From NCBI RefSeq assembly GCF_003096355.1, contig NZ_QEKI01000004.1, forward strand, positions 186,001 to 250,000: DNA of 64,000 bases, in the 5' to 3' direction. Source of the DNA: Pontibacter virosus (GTDB lineage: Bacteria > Bacteroidota > Bacteroidia > Cytophagales > Hymenobacteraceae). The translations under genes were made by a program, and so were the position numbers. The notes beneath the pieces were generated by a model, which saw only the letters and a program-made list of their open reading frames with translations, had not been told where the DNA came from and did no database searches. Position 1 is the first letter of the stretch. Each line of letters starts with the position of its first letter. Of the stretch, positions 1-8,356 are shown one piece after another.

Positions 1-402
1 GCTGATAAGCCCCGCTACCTGATGGGTGTGGGTACGCCAGCCAATATCCTGGAGAACATCGCGCTGGGCGTGGATATGTTCGACTGCGTGCTGCCGACCC
101 GCAACGCGCGCAACGGCATGCTCTTCACCACGCAGGGCATCGTCAACATTCGTAACCTGAAGTGGGCCACCGACCACAGCCCGATCGATGCGGAACTAGG
201 TGGCTATGTGAGCACGTTCTACAGCAAGGCCTACCTTCGCCACCTGGTACACAGCGGCGAATACCTGGCTGGGCAGATCGCCAGCGTGCACAACCTGACG
301 TTCTACCTCTGGCTGGTCAAGCAGGCCCGCCAGCACATCATCGCCGGCACTTTCCGCGACTGGAAAGACGTGATGGTGAAAAAACTAATGGTAAGGCTCT
401 AA
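1..402 (+). CDS. tgt: tRNA-guanine transglycosylase, C-terminal part (start outside window)
   Basis: TGT swaps the wobble guanine of GUN-anticodon tRNAs for a queuine precursor. The 133 visible residues hold the motif MFDCVLPTRNARNG, whose Asp (residue 28 of the fragment) corresponds to the catalytic nucleophile, and the C-terminal ASVHNLTFYLWL segment. The usual zinc site CxCxxC before YSRAYLRHL is not there: this protein reads ELGGYVSTFYSKAYLRHL, so all three cysteines are replaced and only the later His is kept. My recollection is that related Bacteroidota enzymes also vary here. It is followed by lptG and an EamA transporter on the same strand. The 5' end is cut by the window edge. Confidence 0.95.
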   Translation, partial: ADKPRYLMGVGTPANILENIALGVDMFDCVLPTRNARNGMLFTTQGIVNIRNLKWATDHSPIDAELGGYVSTFYSKAYLRHLVHSGEYLAGQIASVHNLTFYLWLVKQARQHIIAGTFRDWKDVMVKKLMVRL

Positions 403-407
403 CGAGC

Positions 408-506
408 TAGTTAAAAGTTAAGAGTTTAAAGTTAAAAGAGGGGGCTTTGCCTTCCTCCTTTACGAAAGCAAACTCTTAACTCATAACTTTTAACTCTTAA
501 CTAAAG
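408..506. repeat. Intergenic inverted repeat of TTAACTTTTAACTCTTAA type
   Basis: The gap between tgt and lptG is almost wholly one imperfect inverted repeat. The left arm lies near 411-438 (purine-rich, TTAAAAGTTAAGAGTTTAAA) and the right arm near 474-502 (CTTAACTCATAACTTTTAAC). The same unit recurs between atpC and atpD at about 10891-10970. The right arm ends a few bases before the TTG start of lptG, so a folded transcript would place a hairpin over the initiation region. Confidence 0.7.
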
Positions 507-512
507 CAAAGC

Positions 513-1589
513 TTGAAGCTAATTGACAAATACATCCTGAAGAAGTTCCTGACCACGTACGTGTTCACGGTGCTGATCATGGTCTCGGTGATTCTTGTGA
601 TTGACTTCACGGAGAAGAACGACGACTTTATCAAGCACAATGTGCCTATTTCAGAGATCATCTTCGACTACTACATCCACCTGATCCCATTCTACGCGAA
701 CATGCTGAGCCCGATCACGGTGTTCATCGCGACGGTGTTTGTGACTTCCAAAATGGCCTCGCACACTGAGATTGTGGCCATTCTGAGTGGTGGCGTCAGC
801 TTCAAGCGCTTCCTGGTGCCGTACCTGATCGGGGCTACCATCATTGGTGCTTTGATTTTTGGCCTGATCGGCTGGGTGATCCCAAACTCGAACAAGGAGA
901 GTGTGGCCTTTCAGGTAAAGTATGTAAAAAGCCCATTTACCTACGACACCCGCAATATACACGTAAAGATATCCCCTGACACTTATGTGTACATGGAAAG
1001 CTACAACGTCACGGCACACGTTGGTTATAACTTTGCCATCGAGGAAATAAAAGGCACTAACCTGAGCAAGAAACTAACGGCCAGCAGTGTGCAGTGGAAC
1101 CCCGATACAGAGAAGTGGAAAGTAGACCGCTATACCTTGCGTACCTTTGACGGAGAGCGTGAAACACTTTACCATGGCGGTGTGCTGGATACCGCCCTCA
1201 ACATATACCCTAAAGACTTCGAGAGCACCTACAAGTTGGAGCAAACGATGACCCTGCCCGAGCTAAATCGCTTTATTCAGGAAAAACGGGACCGTGGCGC
1301 TGATGATATAGAAACCTACCTGATCGAGAAATACGAGCGCTACAGCTATCCTTTTGCGATCATCATCCTCACTGTGATCGGGGTGATCGTGAGTGCCCGC
1401 AAGGCACGGGGCGGTGTAGGTATGCAGATCGCGCTAGGCTTCTTCCTAGCCTTTGTGTTCATTATCTTCGTGATTACGAGCCGCAGTCTGGCGCAAGTTG
1501 GCGACCTTGACCCGATGTATGCAGCCTGGGTGCCGAGTATTATTTTCACAGGTATAGGCTTTCTTCTTTACCGTTATATTCCACGCTAA
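513..1589 (+). CDS. lptG: LptF/LptG family permease (YjgP/YjgQ)
   Basis: Inner-membrane permease subunit that, with LptB, extracts lipopolysaccharide and feeds it to the LptC/A/D bridge. The 358-residue protein has the family plan: two or three N-terminal membrane segments (about residues 12-30, 55-78, 100-122), a periplasmic beta-jellyroll (about 125-255) and three C-terminal segments (about 275-355). The start is a TTG at 513; it gives MKLIDKYILKKF, the normal family N-terminus, and no closer ATG fits. Its stop overlaps the ATG of the next gene (TAATG), so the two are translationally coupled. Whether it acts as LptF or LptG cannot be settled from sequence alone. Confidence 0.9.
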   Translation: MKLIDKYILKKFLTTYVFTVLIMVSVILVIDFTEKNDDFIKHNVPISEIIFDYYIHLIPFYANMLSPITVFIATVFVTSKMASHTEIVAILSGGVSFKRFLVPYLIGATIIGALIFGLIGWVIPNSNKESVAFQVKYVKSPFTYDTRNIHVKISPDTYVYMESYNVTAHVGYNFAIEEIKGTNLSKKLTASSVQWNPDTEKWKVDRYTLRTFDGERETLYHGGVLDTALNIYPKDFESTYKLEQTMTLPELNRFIQEKRDRGADDIETYLIEKYERYSYPFAIIILTVIGVIVSARKARGGVGMQIALGFFLAFVFIIFVITSRSLAQVGDLDPMYAAWVPSIIFTGIGFLLYRYIPR

Positions 1590-2530
1590 TGCCGCGTCTT
1601 AAGGACTTTATCGAGCTCCATTTCATTGTATTGTTATGGGGCTTCACCGCCATTTTGGGCAAATTGATCACGATTCCGGCAGTAGAGCTGGTTTTCCTCC
1701 GCACCCTGATCGCCGCTTTGGCACTGGGTGCTATCATTTACCGACGCAAGACACAGTTTTGGCTGGGGCGCACCAACATGTTCATCATCATGGGTGTCGG
1801 GCTGATGATCTCGGCCCATTGGATCCTGTTTTTTGCCTCGGCCCGCATCTCGTCGGTTTCGCTCTGCTTGGTAGGTATGGCCACTTGCAGTTTGTGGACG
1901 GCCCTACTGGAGCCAGCCTTCACAAGCAAAAAACTAAAAGTTCACGAAATCCTGCTGGGCGTTATCATCTTAGTGGGTCTCTACATCATTTTCCAGGCCG
2001 AGACGGAGTTTGACAATATGCTTGGAATAGGCATGGCGGTTGGCTCTGCGCTGCTGGGCGCAATCTTCACGATCATCAATGCCAGACTGGCTAAGAAGCA
2101 TCCTTCCACCACCATCACCGCCTATGAAATGGCGGGCGCCTGTATCGGCACAGCACTTTTCTTCCCTATCTACGCCGATCTGTTTACGGAGACGGGTACG
2201 CTGAGCTTTGCCATGAACGGCATGGATTGGATATACCTGTTGCTATTGGCAGTGGTGTGTACAGTGTACGCTTATACCGCTTCGGTAAGGCTGATGCAGA
2301 AAATATCGGCCTATACCGTTAACCTGACCGTGAACATGGAGCCAATTTACGGCATCCTACTGGCCTGGCTAATCTTCAACGAGAATGAGCAGATGACCTC
2401 CAACTTCTACATCGGGGCTACCATCATTCTGCTCAGTGTGTTCATCCACCCGGTATTGGATACGTATAGCGAGCGCCGCAAAAAGCTAAAGGAGGCCTTT
2501 CCAGAGAAGGTAGTGGCCGGGAAAGAGTAG
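1589..2530 (+). CDS. EamA/DMT-family transporter
   Basis: A 313-residue membrane protein with about ten hydrophobic helices arranged as two EamA repeats, typical of drug/metabolite exporters (amino acid, nucleotide-sugar or small-metabolite efflux). The first repeat starts around HFIVLLWGFTAILGK and the second around LGIGMAVGSALLGAIFT; the conserved helix-9 stretch VNLTVNMEPIYGILLAW is present. Substrate unknown. It overlaps the lptG stop by one base, and its last 45 bases overlap the 3' end of the oppositely oriented ispE, so the pair share their coding ends. Confidence 0.85.
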   Translation: MPRLKDFIELHFIVLLWGFTAILGKLITIPAVELVFLRTLIAALALGAIIYRRKTQFWLGRTNMFIIMGVGLMISAHWILFFASARISSVSLCLVGMATCSLWTALLEPAFTSKKLKVHEILLGVIILVGLYIIFQAETEFDNMLGIGMAVGSALLGAIFTIINARLAKKHPSTTITAYEMAGACIGTALFFPIYADLFTETGTLSFAMNGMDWIYLLLLAVVCTVYAYTASVRLMQKISAYTVNLTVNMEPIYGILLAWLIFNENEQMTSNFYIGATIILLSVFIHPVLDTYSERRKKLKEAFPEKVVAGKE

Positions 2531-3292
2531 GCTGCCAGGTTCGTTTTTGAAAAGGCCGTACACGGCAGATCCTGAGCCGGTCATGGAAGCATAGTCGGCT
2601 CCTGCGCTGTACAGTTGCTCCTTTATACCCGCCAGTTCCGGATAGCGCGGGAAAAGCGCCTCCTCAAAATCATTCCTGAGCACTTCTTTCCATACCGGCA
2701 CATCCTGCTTCAAATACATCTCAATGCCGCAGCTAGGCTTTTTAGGCACGATATTGCCATAGGCTTCGGCTGTGGTGATATGGATGCCCGGATATACCAC
2801 TATACAGGTATAGTCGCTTAGGTCCAGTTCCACGGGTTTGAAAACATCTCCCTTTTCTACTGCGATCACCGGTTTATTCCGGATAAAAAAGGCGCAGTCG
2901 CTGCCAAGTTGGCGGGCGTAGGCCTCGAGTTGATCTTTACTTAGGTTGAGCTCGAACAGACTGTTGAGCTGCTTCAGGGCAAAAGCCGCATCGGCAGAGC
3001 CACCTCCCAGCCCCGCTCCCATCGGAATGACCTTGTGTAGGTGCATGTGCACGGGTGGCAACTGAAAGTCCTGCTGCAGCAGCCGATAAGCCTTCAGACA
3101 CAGGTTCGTATCCGGGTTACCGGGCACGGGCAGGCCGCTCATGGTAAAGGCCTCCGTCTCAGCTGGCACGACCTCCAGCGCATCGCACCAGCGCACCGGA
3201 TAAAAGCACGACTCCAGGTTATGGAACCCATCAGGGCGCTTCTCTGTCACGAGCAGTCCCAGGTTTATTTTAGCATTCGGAAAATCCAGCAT
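2486..3292 (-). CDS. ispE: 4-diphosphocytidyl-2-C-methyl-D-erythritol kinase
   Basis: Phosphorylates CDP-methylerythritol in the non-mevalonate (MEP) isoprenoid pathway, which here would feed menaquinone and undecaprenyl synthesis. It is a 268-residue GHMP kinase: N-terminal PNAKINLGLLVTEKRPDGFH, the ATP loop PMGAGLGGGSADAA near residue 93, and the C-terminal GHMP motif MTGSGSAVYGLF. Length is slightly below the roughly 280-residue norm but all motifs are present. It converges on the EamA gene with a 45-base overlap. Confidence 0.95.
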   Translation of the reverse strand: MLDFPNAKINLGLLVTEKRPDGFHNLESCFYPVRWCDALEVVPAETEAFTMSGLPVPGNPDTNLCLKAYRLLQQDFQLPPVHMHLHKVIPMGAGLGGGSADAAFALKQLNSLFELNLSKDQLEAYARQLGSDCAFFIRNKPVIAVEKGDVFKPVELDLSDYTCIVVYPGIHITTAEAYGNIVPKKPSCGIEMYLKQDVPVWKEVLRNDFEEALFPRYPELAGIKEQLYSAGADYASMTGSGSAVYGLFKNEPGSLLFPGHYLLWKGLL

Positions 3293-3476
3293 AGGTTCGT
3301 ATTTATCTGCCTTGGAGAACTCCTGTTGGAAGCTCTTATGACAAAAGACTTTTAGACAAAGGACGAAAGACTTGATCGTATCATCATACGGCTTCAGAAA
3401 ATGAATATCCTTACTGACGCAGGTATAGCCCTATCCTTTTCTATCTCACTCAATCACTCATTCACTAAATCAATCA

Positions 3477-4607
3477 CTAAACCTTATCCAGCGCCTGCGC
3501 CAAATCAGCCAGCAGATCTACAGTCTCCTCTATACCTACAGACAGTCGGATGACTCCCAGCGTAATGCCGAGCTTCTGCTGCTGCTCCGTGCTTAGGCTG
3601 CGGTGCGAGGTGCGGAGTGGGTGCGAAATGGAGCTGCTTACCCCTGCCAGCGATGGGGCAAACGGAATGTGCTTCAGCGACCGCATAAAGGTGTTGACCG
3701 TTTCCAGATCGTCTTCGAGACGGAAAGAAAGCATGCCCCCGAACATGCCGGAGCCCTGCCCCTTGGCCAGTCGGTGTTGTGGGTGCTGCGACAGACCAGG
3801 GTACCATACCTGCTTCACTTTCGGATGGTTACATAAAAACTCGGCTACTGCCATCGCATTGAAGCAGTGCTGCTTCATCCGCACGTTCAGCGTCTTGAGA
3901 CCGCGGGCGGCCAACCAGCTCTCGAATGGGCTCAGGTTGAGACCGTAAACCCGCATGATCTGTTTGCTGCGCTCCATGTCCTCTGCCTTGCCCGCCACTA
4001 CTGTGCCCGCCGTCACATCGCTGTGCCCCGACAGGTATTTGGTCACACTGTGGATCACCATGTCAGCTCCGAGGTGCAGCGGTTTGGTAATGACCGGGGA
4101 GGCGAAGGTATTGTCAATAAGCAGCTTTATACCTGTGCGCTTGGTTTCGGCGGAGAGCCGTTGTAAGTCCACTACCTGCAGCAGCGGATTGCTCATGGTC
4201 TCAGCCAGCAATAGCTTGGTATTTTCCCTTACATGCCCGTCCAGGGTATACAGCTCCTCACTCGGCACATAGCTTACAGCTATACCCATGCGGGTCAGCT
4301 CCTGCGAGAGCAAGGCCGCTGAGCCGCCGTAGATCTCCTCGGCGCACAGCAGATGGTCGCCTGACTGGCAATACGTGAGCACCGCCGTCAGGATGGCTGA
4401 CATCCCCGACGAAGTGGCCACAGCTCCGGCACCGCCTTCCAGTTTGTTCACCTCTTCGGCCAACTCATCAGAATTGGGGTTGCCGTAGCGGGTGTACATG
4501 TACTTTTGGTCCGGTTGCTCGAAGTACAGCTCCAGATCGTTCAGGTCTTCGAAGGTGAACACCGAGGTCTGGTAAATGGGCGTGGTTTTCGGGTGGATTT
4601 GTGCCAT
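3477..4607 (-). CDS. Trans-sulfuration PLP enzyme (cystathionine gamma-synthase/lyase family)
   Basis: A 376-residue Cys/Met-metabolism PLP-dependent enzyme. The PLP lysine is in HSVTKYLSGHSD; the cofactor Asp is in LLIDNTFASP; the N-terminal Tyr/Arg motif YTRYGNPN and the SSGMSAI phosphate loop are present. The family covers cystathionine gamma-synthase, beta-lyase, gamma-lyase, methionine gamma-lyase and O-acetylhomoserine sulfhydrylase. The usual specificity residues do not let me choose, although the length (about 380) suits the synthase/lyase group better than the longer sulfhydrylases. It is a single-gene unit read away from ispE's start region; I saw no SAM riboswitch in the 175-base leader. 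Confidence 0.88.
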   Translation of the reverse strand: MAQIHPKTTPIYQTSVFTFEDLNDLELYFEQPDQKYMYTRYGNPNSDELAEEVNKLEGGAGAVATSSGMSAILTAVLTYCQSGDHLLCAEEIYGGSAALLSQELTRMGIAVSYVPSEELYTLDGHVRENTKLLLAETMSNPLLQVVDLQRLSAETKRTGIKLLIDNTFASPVITKPLHLGADMVIHSVTKYLSGHSDVTAGTVVAGKAEDMERSKQIMRVYGLNLSPFESWLAARGLKTLNVRMKQHCFNAMAVAEFLCNHPKVKQVWYPGLSQHPQHRLAKGQGSGMFGGMLSFRLEDDLETVNTFMRSLKHIPFAPSLAGVSSSISHPLRTSHRSLSTEQQQKLGITLGVIRLSVGIEETVDLLADLAQALDKV

Positions 4608-4782
4608 GGTCAGGTATAAGTAAAACTCGCCTTGAAGTTAAGAAGTAAATTTCTATATATTGTGCAGGTATAGCGCCTAGGCCTATCAGAGAGCCCCTAT
4701 ACTTTTATGACCGTACTTAACACAGGGAAACAGGCATATTCAGCCATGTATCCGGAGCGCTTCAATTACAAAGACCATCTTT

Positions 4783-6672
4783 ATGAAATCACTATTTTCA
4801 GGGCAGATAAAGCTTATAAAACTGGGGGTTCTCCTCCTTCTGCTGGGTACGGGTTGTAACCCTCCAGCCCTAAAGTCTGAACAGGCTGCTGCGTATCACA
4901 CAACAGATGATAACACGGAATTTGTACCGCAATGGGCAAAAACGGTCGTCTGGTATCAGATATTTCCGGAGCGCTTCCGGGATGGGGACACAAGCAACAA
5001 CCCCACCGTTGCCGATATTCTGGGAGCAGACCCACAAGAGCCTCCGAAAGCATGGCACGTGCACCCCTGGGGAAGTGACTGGTATCAGCTGCAGGATTAC
5101 GAAAAGAAGAACGGCGAACCTGAAATGTGGAAGCATCTGCTTAGAAGGCGCTATGGGGGTGACCTGCAGGGCATCATCGACAAACTGGACTACCTGCAGG
5201 ACCTGGGTATAACAGCCATTTACTTAAACCCGGTTTTTCAGGCACCCTCCCTGCACAAATACGATGGTGAAAGCTACCATCACATCGATCCGAACTTTGG
5301 TCCTGACCCAGAAGGTGACCGAAAACTGATCGCGACTGAAAATCCGCTGGATCCTGCCACCTGGGTATGGACGAGTGCTGACGAGCTGGCTCTGCAGCTG
5401 ATCAGAGAGGCCCATAAGAGGGGAATGAAAATTATATTCGACGGGGTATTTAACCACTTGGGCTATAACAGTTTTGCATTTCAGGATGTCCTGAAAAACC
5501 AGCAGCAATCGCCTTACAAAGACTGGTTCATCATCAAATCCTGGGACGACCCTGAGAAGGGCACCAAATTCGATTATGAAGGCTGGTTTGGCGTGAAGTC
5601 TTTGCCTGAGTTGCGGGAAGACAGTACCGGGATAGTGGAGGGACCCCGGCAGTACATCTTTAATGCCACGGAACGCTGGATGAACCCGAAAGGAGAAGGT
5701 ATAGAAAACGGCATTGACGGCTGGAGACTCGATGTAGCCTTCTGTGTCGGCCATCCTTTCTGGAAGAAATGGAGAACGCACGTTCGCTCTATCAACCCTG
5801 AGGCGTATATGACCGCCGAAATCGTTGATACGCCGGACAAGGTGAAACCCTACATGCAGGGAGATGAATTTGATGGTGAAATGAACTACAACTTTGCCTT
5901 TGCCGCTGCGGAGTTCTTCTTTAACCCGGATACCATGCGCATTTCGGCCACCGAGTTCGACAGCAAATTAAAAGCGCTGCGGGAGCTGTACCCGCCCGGT
6001 GTAGCTTACGTTTCCCAGAACCTGTTCGGAAGCCACGACTCCAACAGAATAGGCTCCCATATCGTGAATCGTGGAATCGGGAATTTCAGAGACTGGGGTA
6101 AGTATTTCAACACATCCGTTGCACTCAACAACCCCAATTACTCTACACGCAAGCCGCAGCACGAAGACATCCAGCTACAAAAACTGTTTGTGATCATGCA
6201 GATGACATATGTAGGCGCTCCCATGGTCTATTATGGAGATGAAGTGGGTATGTGGGGTGGTAATGATCCGGACTCCAGAAAGCCGATGGTATGGGCGGAT
6301 TTGCAATACGCCGACGAGGTTTTCAATGCAGATGGCTCTACCCATGCCCCGGACAAAGTAGCGATCAACCAGCCATTATTTGAACATTATAAAAAGCTTA
6401 TCCATATAAGAAAGGAGCAGCCGCCACTGCAGTCGGGCACCTATAAGCTATTGCTTGCTGATGATAAAAGGGATTTGCTGGCATTTGAACGGAGCTATAA
6501 AGGCGAAAGCGTGATCGTGGTTATTAATAACAGCTCTCAGGAAGCCGAAATAGCGTTGCCTGAATTATCGGGAAAGTGTTATAAGGACTTGCTGAGTTCA
6601 CAGCAATTTAGACAAGGTGACAAAATAGCCGTTGCTGGCAAATGGGGGCTCATACTGTCAAATTGCCCTTAG
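4783..6672 (+). CDS. GH13 alpha-amylase/neopullulanase-like lipoprotein
   Basis: Retaining alpha-glucosidic hydrolase on starch- or maltodextrin-like sugars, exported as a lipoprotein. The signal peptide ends in the lipobox LGTGC with lipidated Cys at residue 25. GH13 regions are complete: DGVFNH (220-225), GWRLDVAF with the nucleophile Asp318, TAEI with the acid/base Glu346, and GSHDSN with Asp419. The segment GDLQGIIDKLDYLQDLGITA and the extended N-terminal part resemble the cyclomaltodextrinase/neopullulanase subfamily. Length is 629. No SusC/SusD pair is adjacent, so it is not part of a classical polysaccharide utilisation locus within this window. The next gene begins 31 bases downstream and may be cotranscribed. 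Confidence 0.9.
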   Translation: MKSLFSGQIKLIKLGVLLLLLGTGCNPPALKSEQAAAYHTTDDNTEFVPQWAKTVVWYQIFPERFRDGDTSNNPTVADILGADPQEPPKAWHVHPWGSDWYQLQDYEKKNGEPEMWKHLLRRRYGGDLQGIIDKLDYLQDLGITAIYLNPVFQAPSLHKYDGESYHHIDPNFGPDPEGDRKLIATENPLDPATWVWTSADELALQLIREAHKRGMKIIFDGVFNHLGYNSFAFQDVLKNQQQSPYKDWFIIKSWDDPEKGTKFDYEGWFGVKSLPELREDSTGIVEGPRQYIFNATERWMNPKGEGIENGIDGWRLDVAFCVGHPFWKKWRTHVRSINPEAYMTAEIVDTPDKVKPYMQGDEFDGEMNYNFAFAAAEFFFNPDTMRISATEFDSKLKALRELYPPGVAYVSQNLFGSHDSNRIGSHIVNRGIGNFRDWGKYFNTSVALNNPNYSTRKPQHEDIQLQKLFVIMQMTYVGAPMVYYGDEVGMWGGNDPDSRKPMVWADLQYADEVFNADGSTHAPDKVAINQPLFEHYKKLIHIRKEQPPLQSGTYKLLLADDKRDLLAFERSYKGESVIVVINNSSQEAEIALPELSGKCYKDLLSSQQFRQGDKIAVAGKWGLILSNCP

Positions 6673-6702
6673 CAAACGTAACCTTTACACATAACACACA
6701 TC

Positions 6703-7770
6703 ATGACACACCCTATACCTGACGACAATAGATACTACCGCAGCCTGATCATCCGTCACATTCAGGAGGAAATACCCGGCGTGAAAACGTTCGCGCTGGA
6801 GCCCGAGGATGGTAAGCCACTTCCGTACAAAGCCGGCCAATACCTGACGCTGGTGCACCACAGCACGCAGGGCGAAGTTCGCCGCTCCTACTCCATCACT
6901 TCCTCCCCCGCGCTGCAGGAGCCGCTCACAATTGGAGTGAAGCGCATCGAGAACGGCCTCTTTTCCCGCATGCTCATCGACAATGCCCGTGTCGGCGACA
7001 AACTGATCACGACCGGGGCAGCTGGTTTGTTTACCTTACCAGAAGAAGGCACAGACTACAAGCAGATTTTCTTTCTGGCGGCCGGCAGTGGCATTACGCC
7101 CATCTTTTCGCTGCTCAAAACGCTGTTGTACGCCCGTCCCGAGCTGTCGGCTGTGCTCTTCTACAGCAACAGCTACCCAGAAAAAGCCATGTTCCAGAAA
7201 CCCCTGCAAGAGCTGTCGACCCTGTTCCCCGAAAGGCTGCACACCGAATTTCTGTACAGCAACTCCCCTGACCTGAGCCGGGCGCGACTGCACAAAGACC
7301 TGCTGCAGCGTTTTATCAGCTCCCTCTCCAGGGCGCCGCAGGATGAGCTGCTTTTCTACATCTGCGGTCCTGATAACTACATGCGCCTGATGTCTTTTGC
7401 GCTGCGCCAGTTCGGTATACCGGAGAGCAATATCCGGAAGGAGATTTTCAATACTGACATCCGCAAGCCTGCCAAGCTCATGCCACCCGACACAGCAGCC
7501 CACAAGGTTACCCTGCACATCGGCGGCAGCGCGCACCAGATCGTTTCGCGTTATCCCAACAACATACTCCAGAGTGCCCGTCAGTCAGGTATAGCGATGC
7601 CCTACAGTTGCGAAACCGGCAAGTGCGGCAGTTGCCTGGCCCGGGTGTTAAAAGGCAAGGTATGGATGTCCTACAACGAGGTGCTCACCGAGCGGGATAT
7701 CGAGAATGGTATGACGCTTACTTGCGTTGGCTTTCCGGTAGACGGAGACGTGGAGCTGGAAATCCTGTAG
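6703..7770 (+). CDS. Flavin oxidoreductase with C-terminal 2Fe-2S ferredoxin domain
   Basis: Electron-transfer protein moving electrons from NAD(P)H through flavin to a plant-type 2Fe-2S cluster. The FAD-binding motif RSYS is at 61-64, the nucleotide-binding GSGITP at 128-133 and CGP at 221-223. The ferredoxin domain (about 265-355) has the ligands Cys303, Cys308, Cys311 and Cys341 in CxxxxCxxC...C spacing. The same domain order occurs in the PaaE reductase of the phenylacetyl-CoA epoxidase and in related ring-hydroxylase reductases, but no paa genes lie nearby, so the partner oxygenase or acceptor is unknown. Confidence 0.88.
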   Translation: MTHPIPDDNRYYRSLIIRHIQEEIPGVKTFALEPEDGKPLPYKAGQYLTLVHHSTQGEVRRSYSITSSPALQEPLTIGVKRIENGLFSRMLIDNARVGDKLITTGAAGLFTLPEEGTDYKQIFFLAAGSGITPIFSLLKTLLYARPELSAVLFYSNSYPEKAMFQKPLQELSTLFPERLHTEFLYSNSPDLSRARLHKDLLQRFISSLSRAPQDELLFYICGPDNYMRLMSFALRQFGIPESNIRKEIFNTDIRKPAKLMPPDTAAHKVTLHIGGSAHQIVSRYPNNILQSARQSGIAMPYSCETGKCGSCLARVLKGKVWMSYNEVLTERDIENGMTLTCVGFPVDGDVELEIL

Positions 7771-7986
7771 CAACGCTTTCCTGAGTCCTACAATATCTTC
7801 TGAAAAGAGTAGTTTTTTTATAAATTGAATGTAGGTTTTGCTATATTTAAAGGGACTTAGTTTACTGAGACTATACTTAGCCTTGGTGCTTTGGAGGCTG
7901 GAAAAGTTGTCAAATAAGCTTAGGCCATACCCAATCAGCGTGATCAGCAAACACTAATATTACAGTCTTACTCAACTACACAGCTC

Positions 7987-8340
7987 ATGAAAACATGCTC
8001 CGCCATCGCCGGATTAGTGCTTTTATCCCTCGCGGCAAATGCTCAGGAAACACAGGATTTAGATCGTCCGCAGCTCCGGTTAAAGCCGTCTAACAAAAAG
8101 CTCGACCTGAGCTATCTGGAGAAAGGCTCCTCCATCGACAAGTTAAACCCGCTTGGGAAGCCAAGCAGCAGGTATAGCCTGTTCCCGAAATCTTCTACAA
8201 CAAGCGCTGCTAATGCAGAAGTCAATGAGCCCAGGTCCTCCATGCCTGTCCTCGTGCCTGACTCTACCATCCAGTTTTCAATCCTGGCCCTGAAACCTGA
8301 CTCCACAATGGCGTTTCCGATGCCTGTTATAAAACCTTAG
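7987..8340 (+). CDS. Small secreted protein of unknown function
   Basis: A 117-residue protein with a clean signal peptide (MKTCSAIAGLVLLSLAANAQ, cleavage likely after AQA/NAQ). The mature part is Pro-, Ser- and Lys-rich, and its end repeats a PDST unit twice (VPDSTIQFSIL and KPDSTMAFPMP). No family recognised. It sits 16 bases before the serine hydrolase gene on the same strand, so the two may be one unit. The 216-base gap before it contains no other gene. Confidence 0.6.
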   Translation: MKTCSAIAGLVLLSLAANAQETQDLDRPQLRLKPSNKKLDLSYLEKGSSIDKLNPLGKPSSRYSLFPKSSTTSAANAEVNEPRSSMPVLVPDSTIQFSILALKPDSTMAFPMPVIKP

Positions 8341-8356
8341 CCTATACCTGTTGATC

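Noticed and set aside
2486..2530. Frameshift at the EamA/ispE junction
   Set aside because: Both genes have complete family C-termini; it is a genuine convergent overlap.
4608..4782. SAM riboswitch before the trans-sulfuration gene
   Set aside because: I found none of the conserved SAM-I or SAM-II core sequences on either strand.
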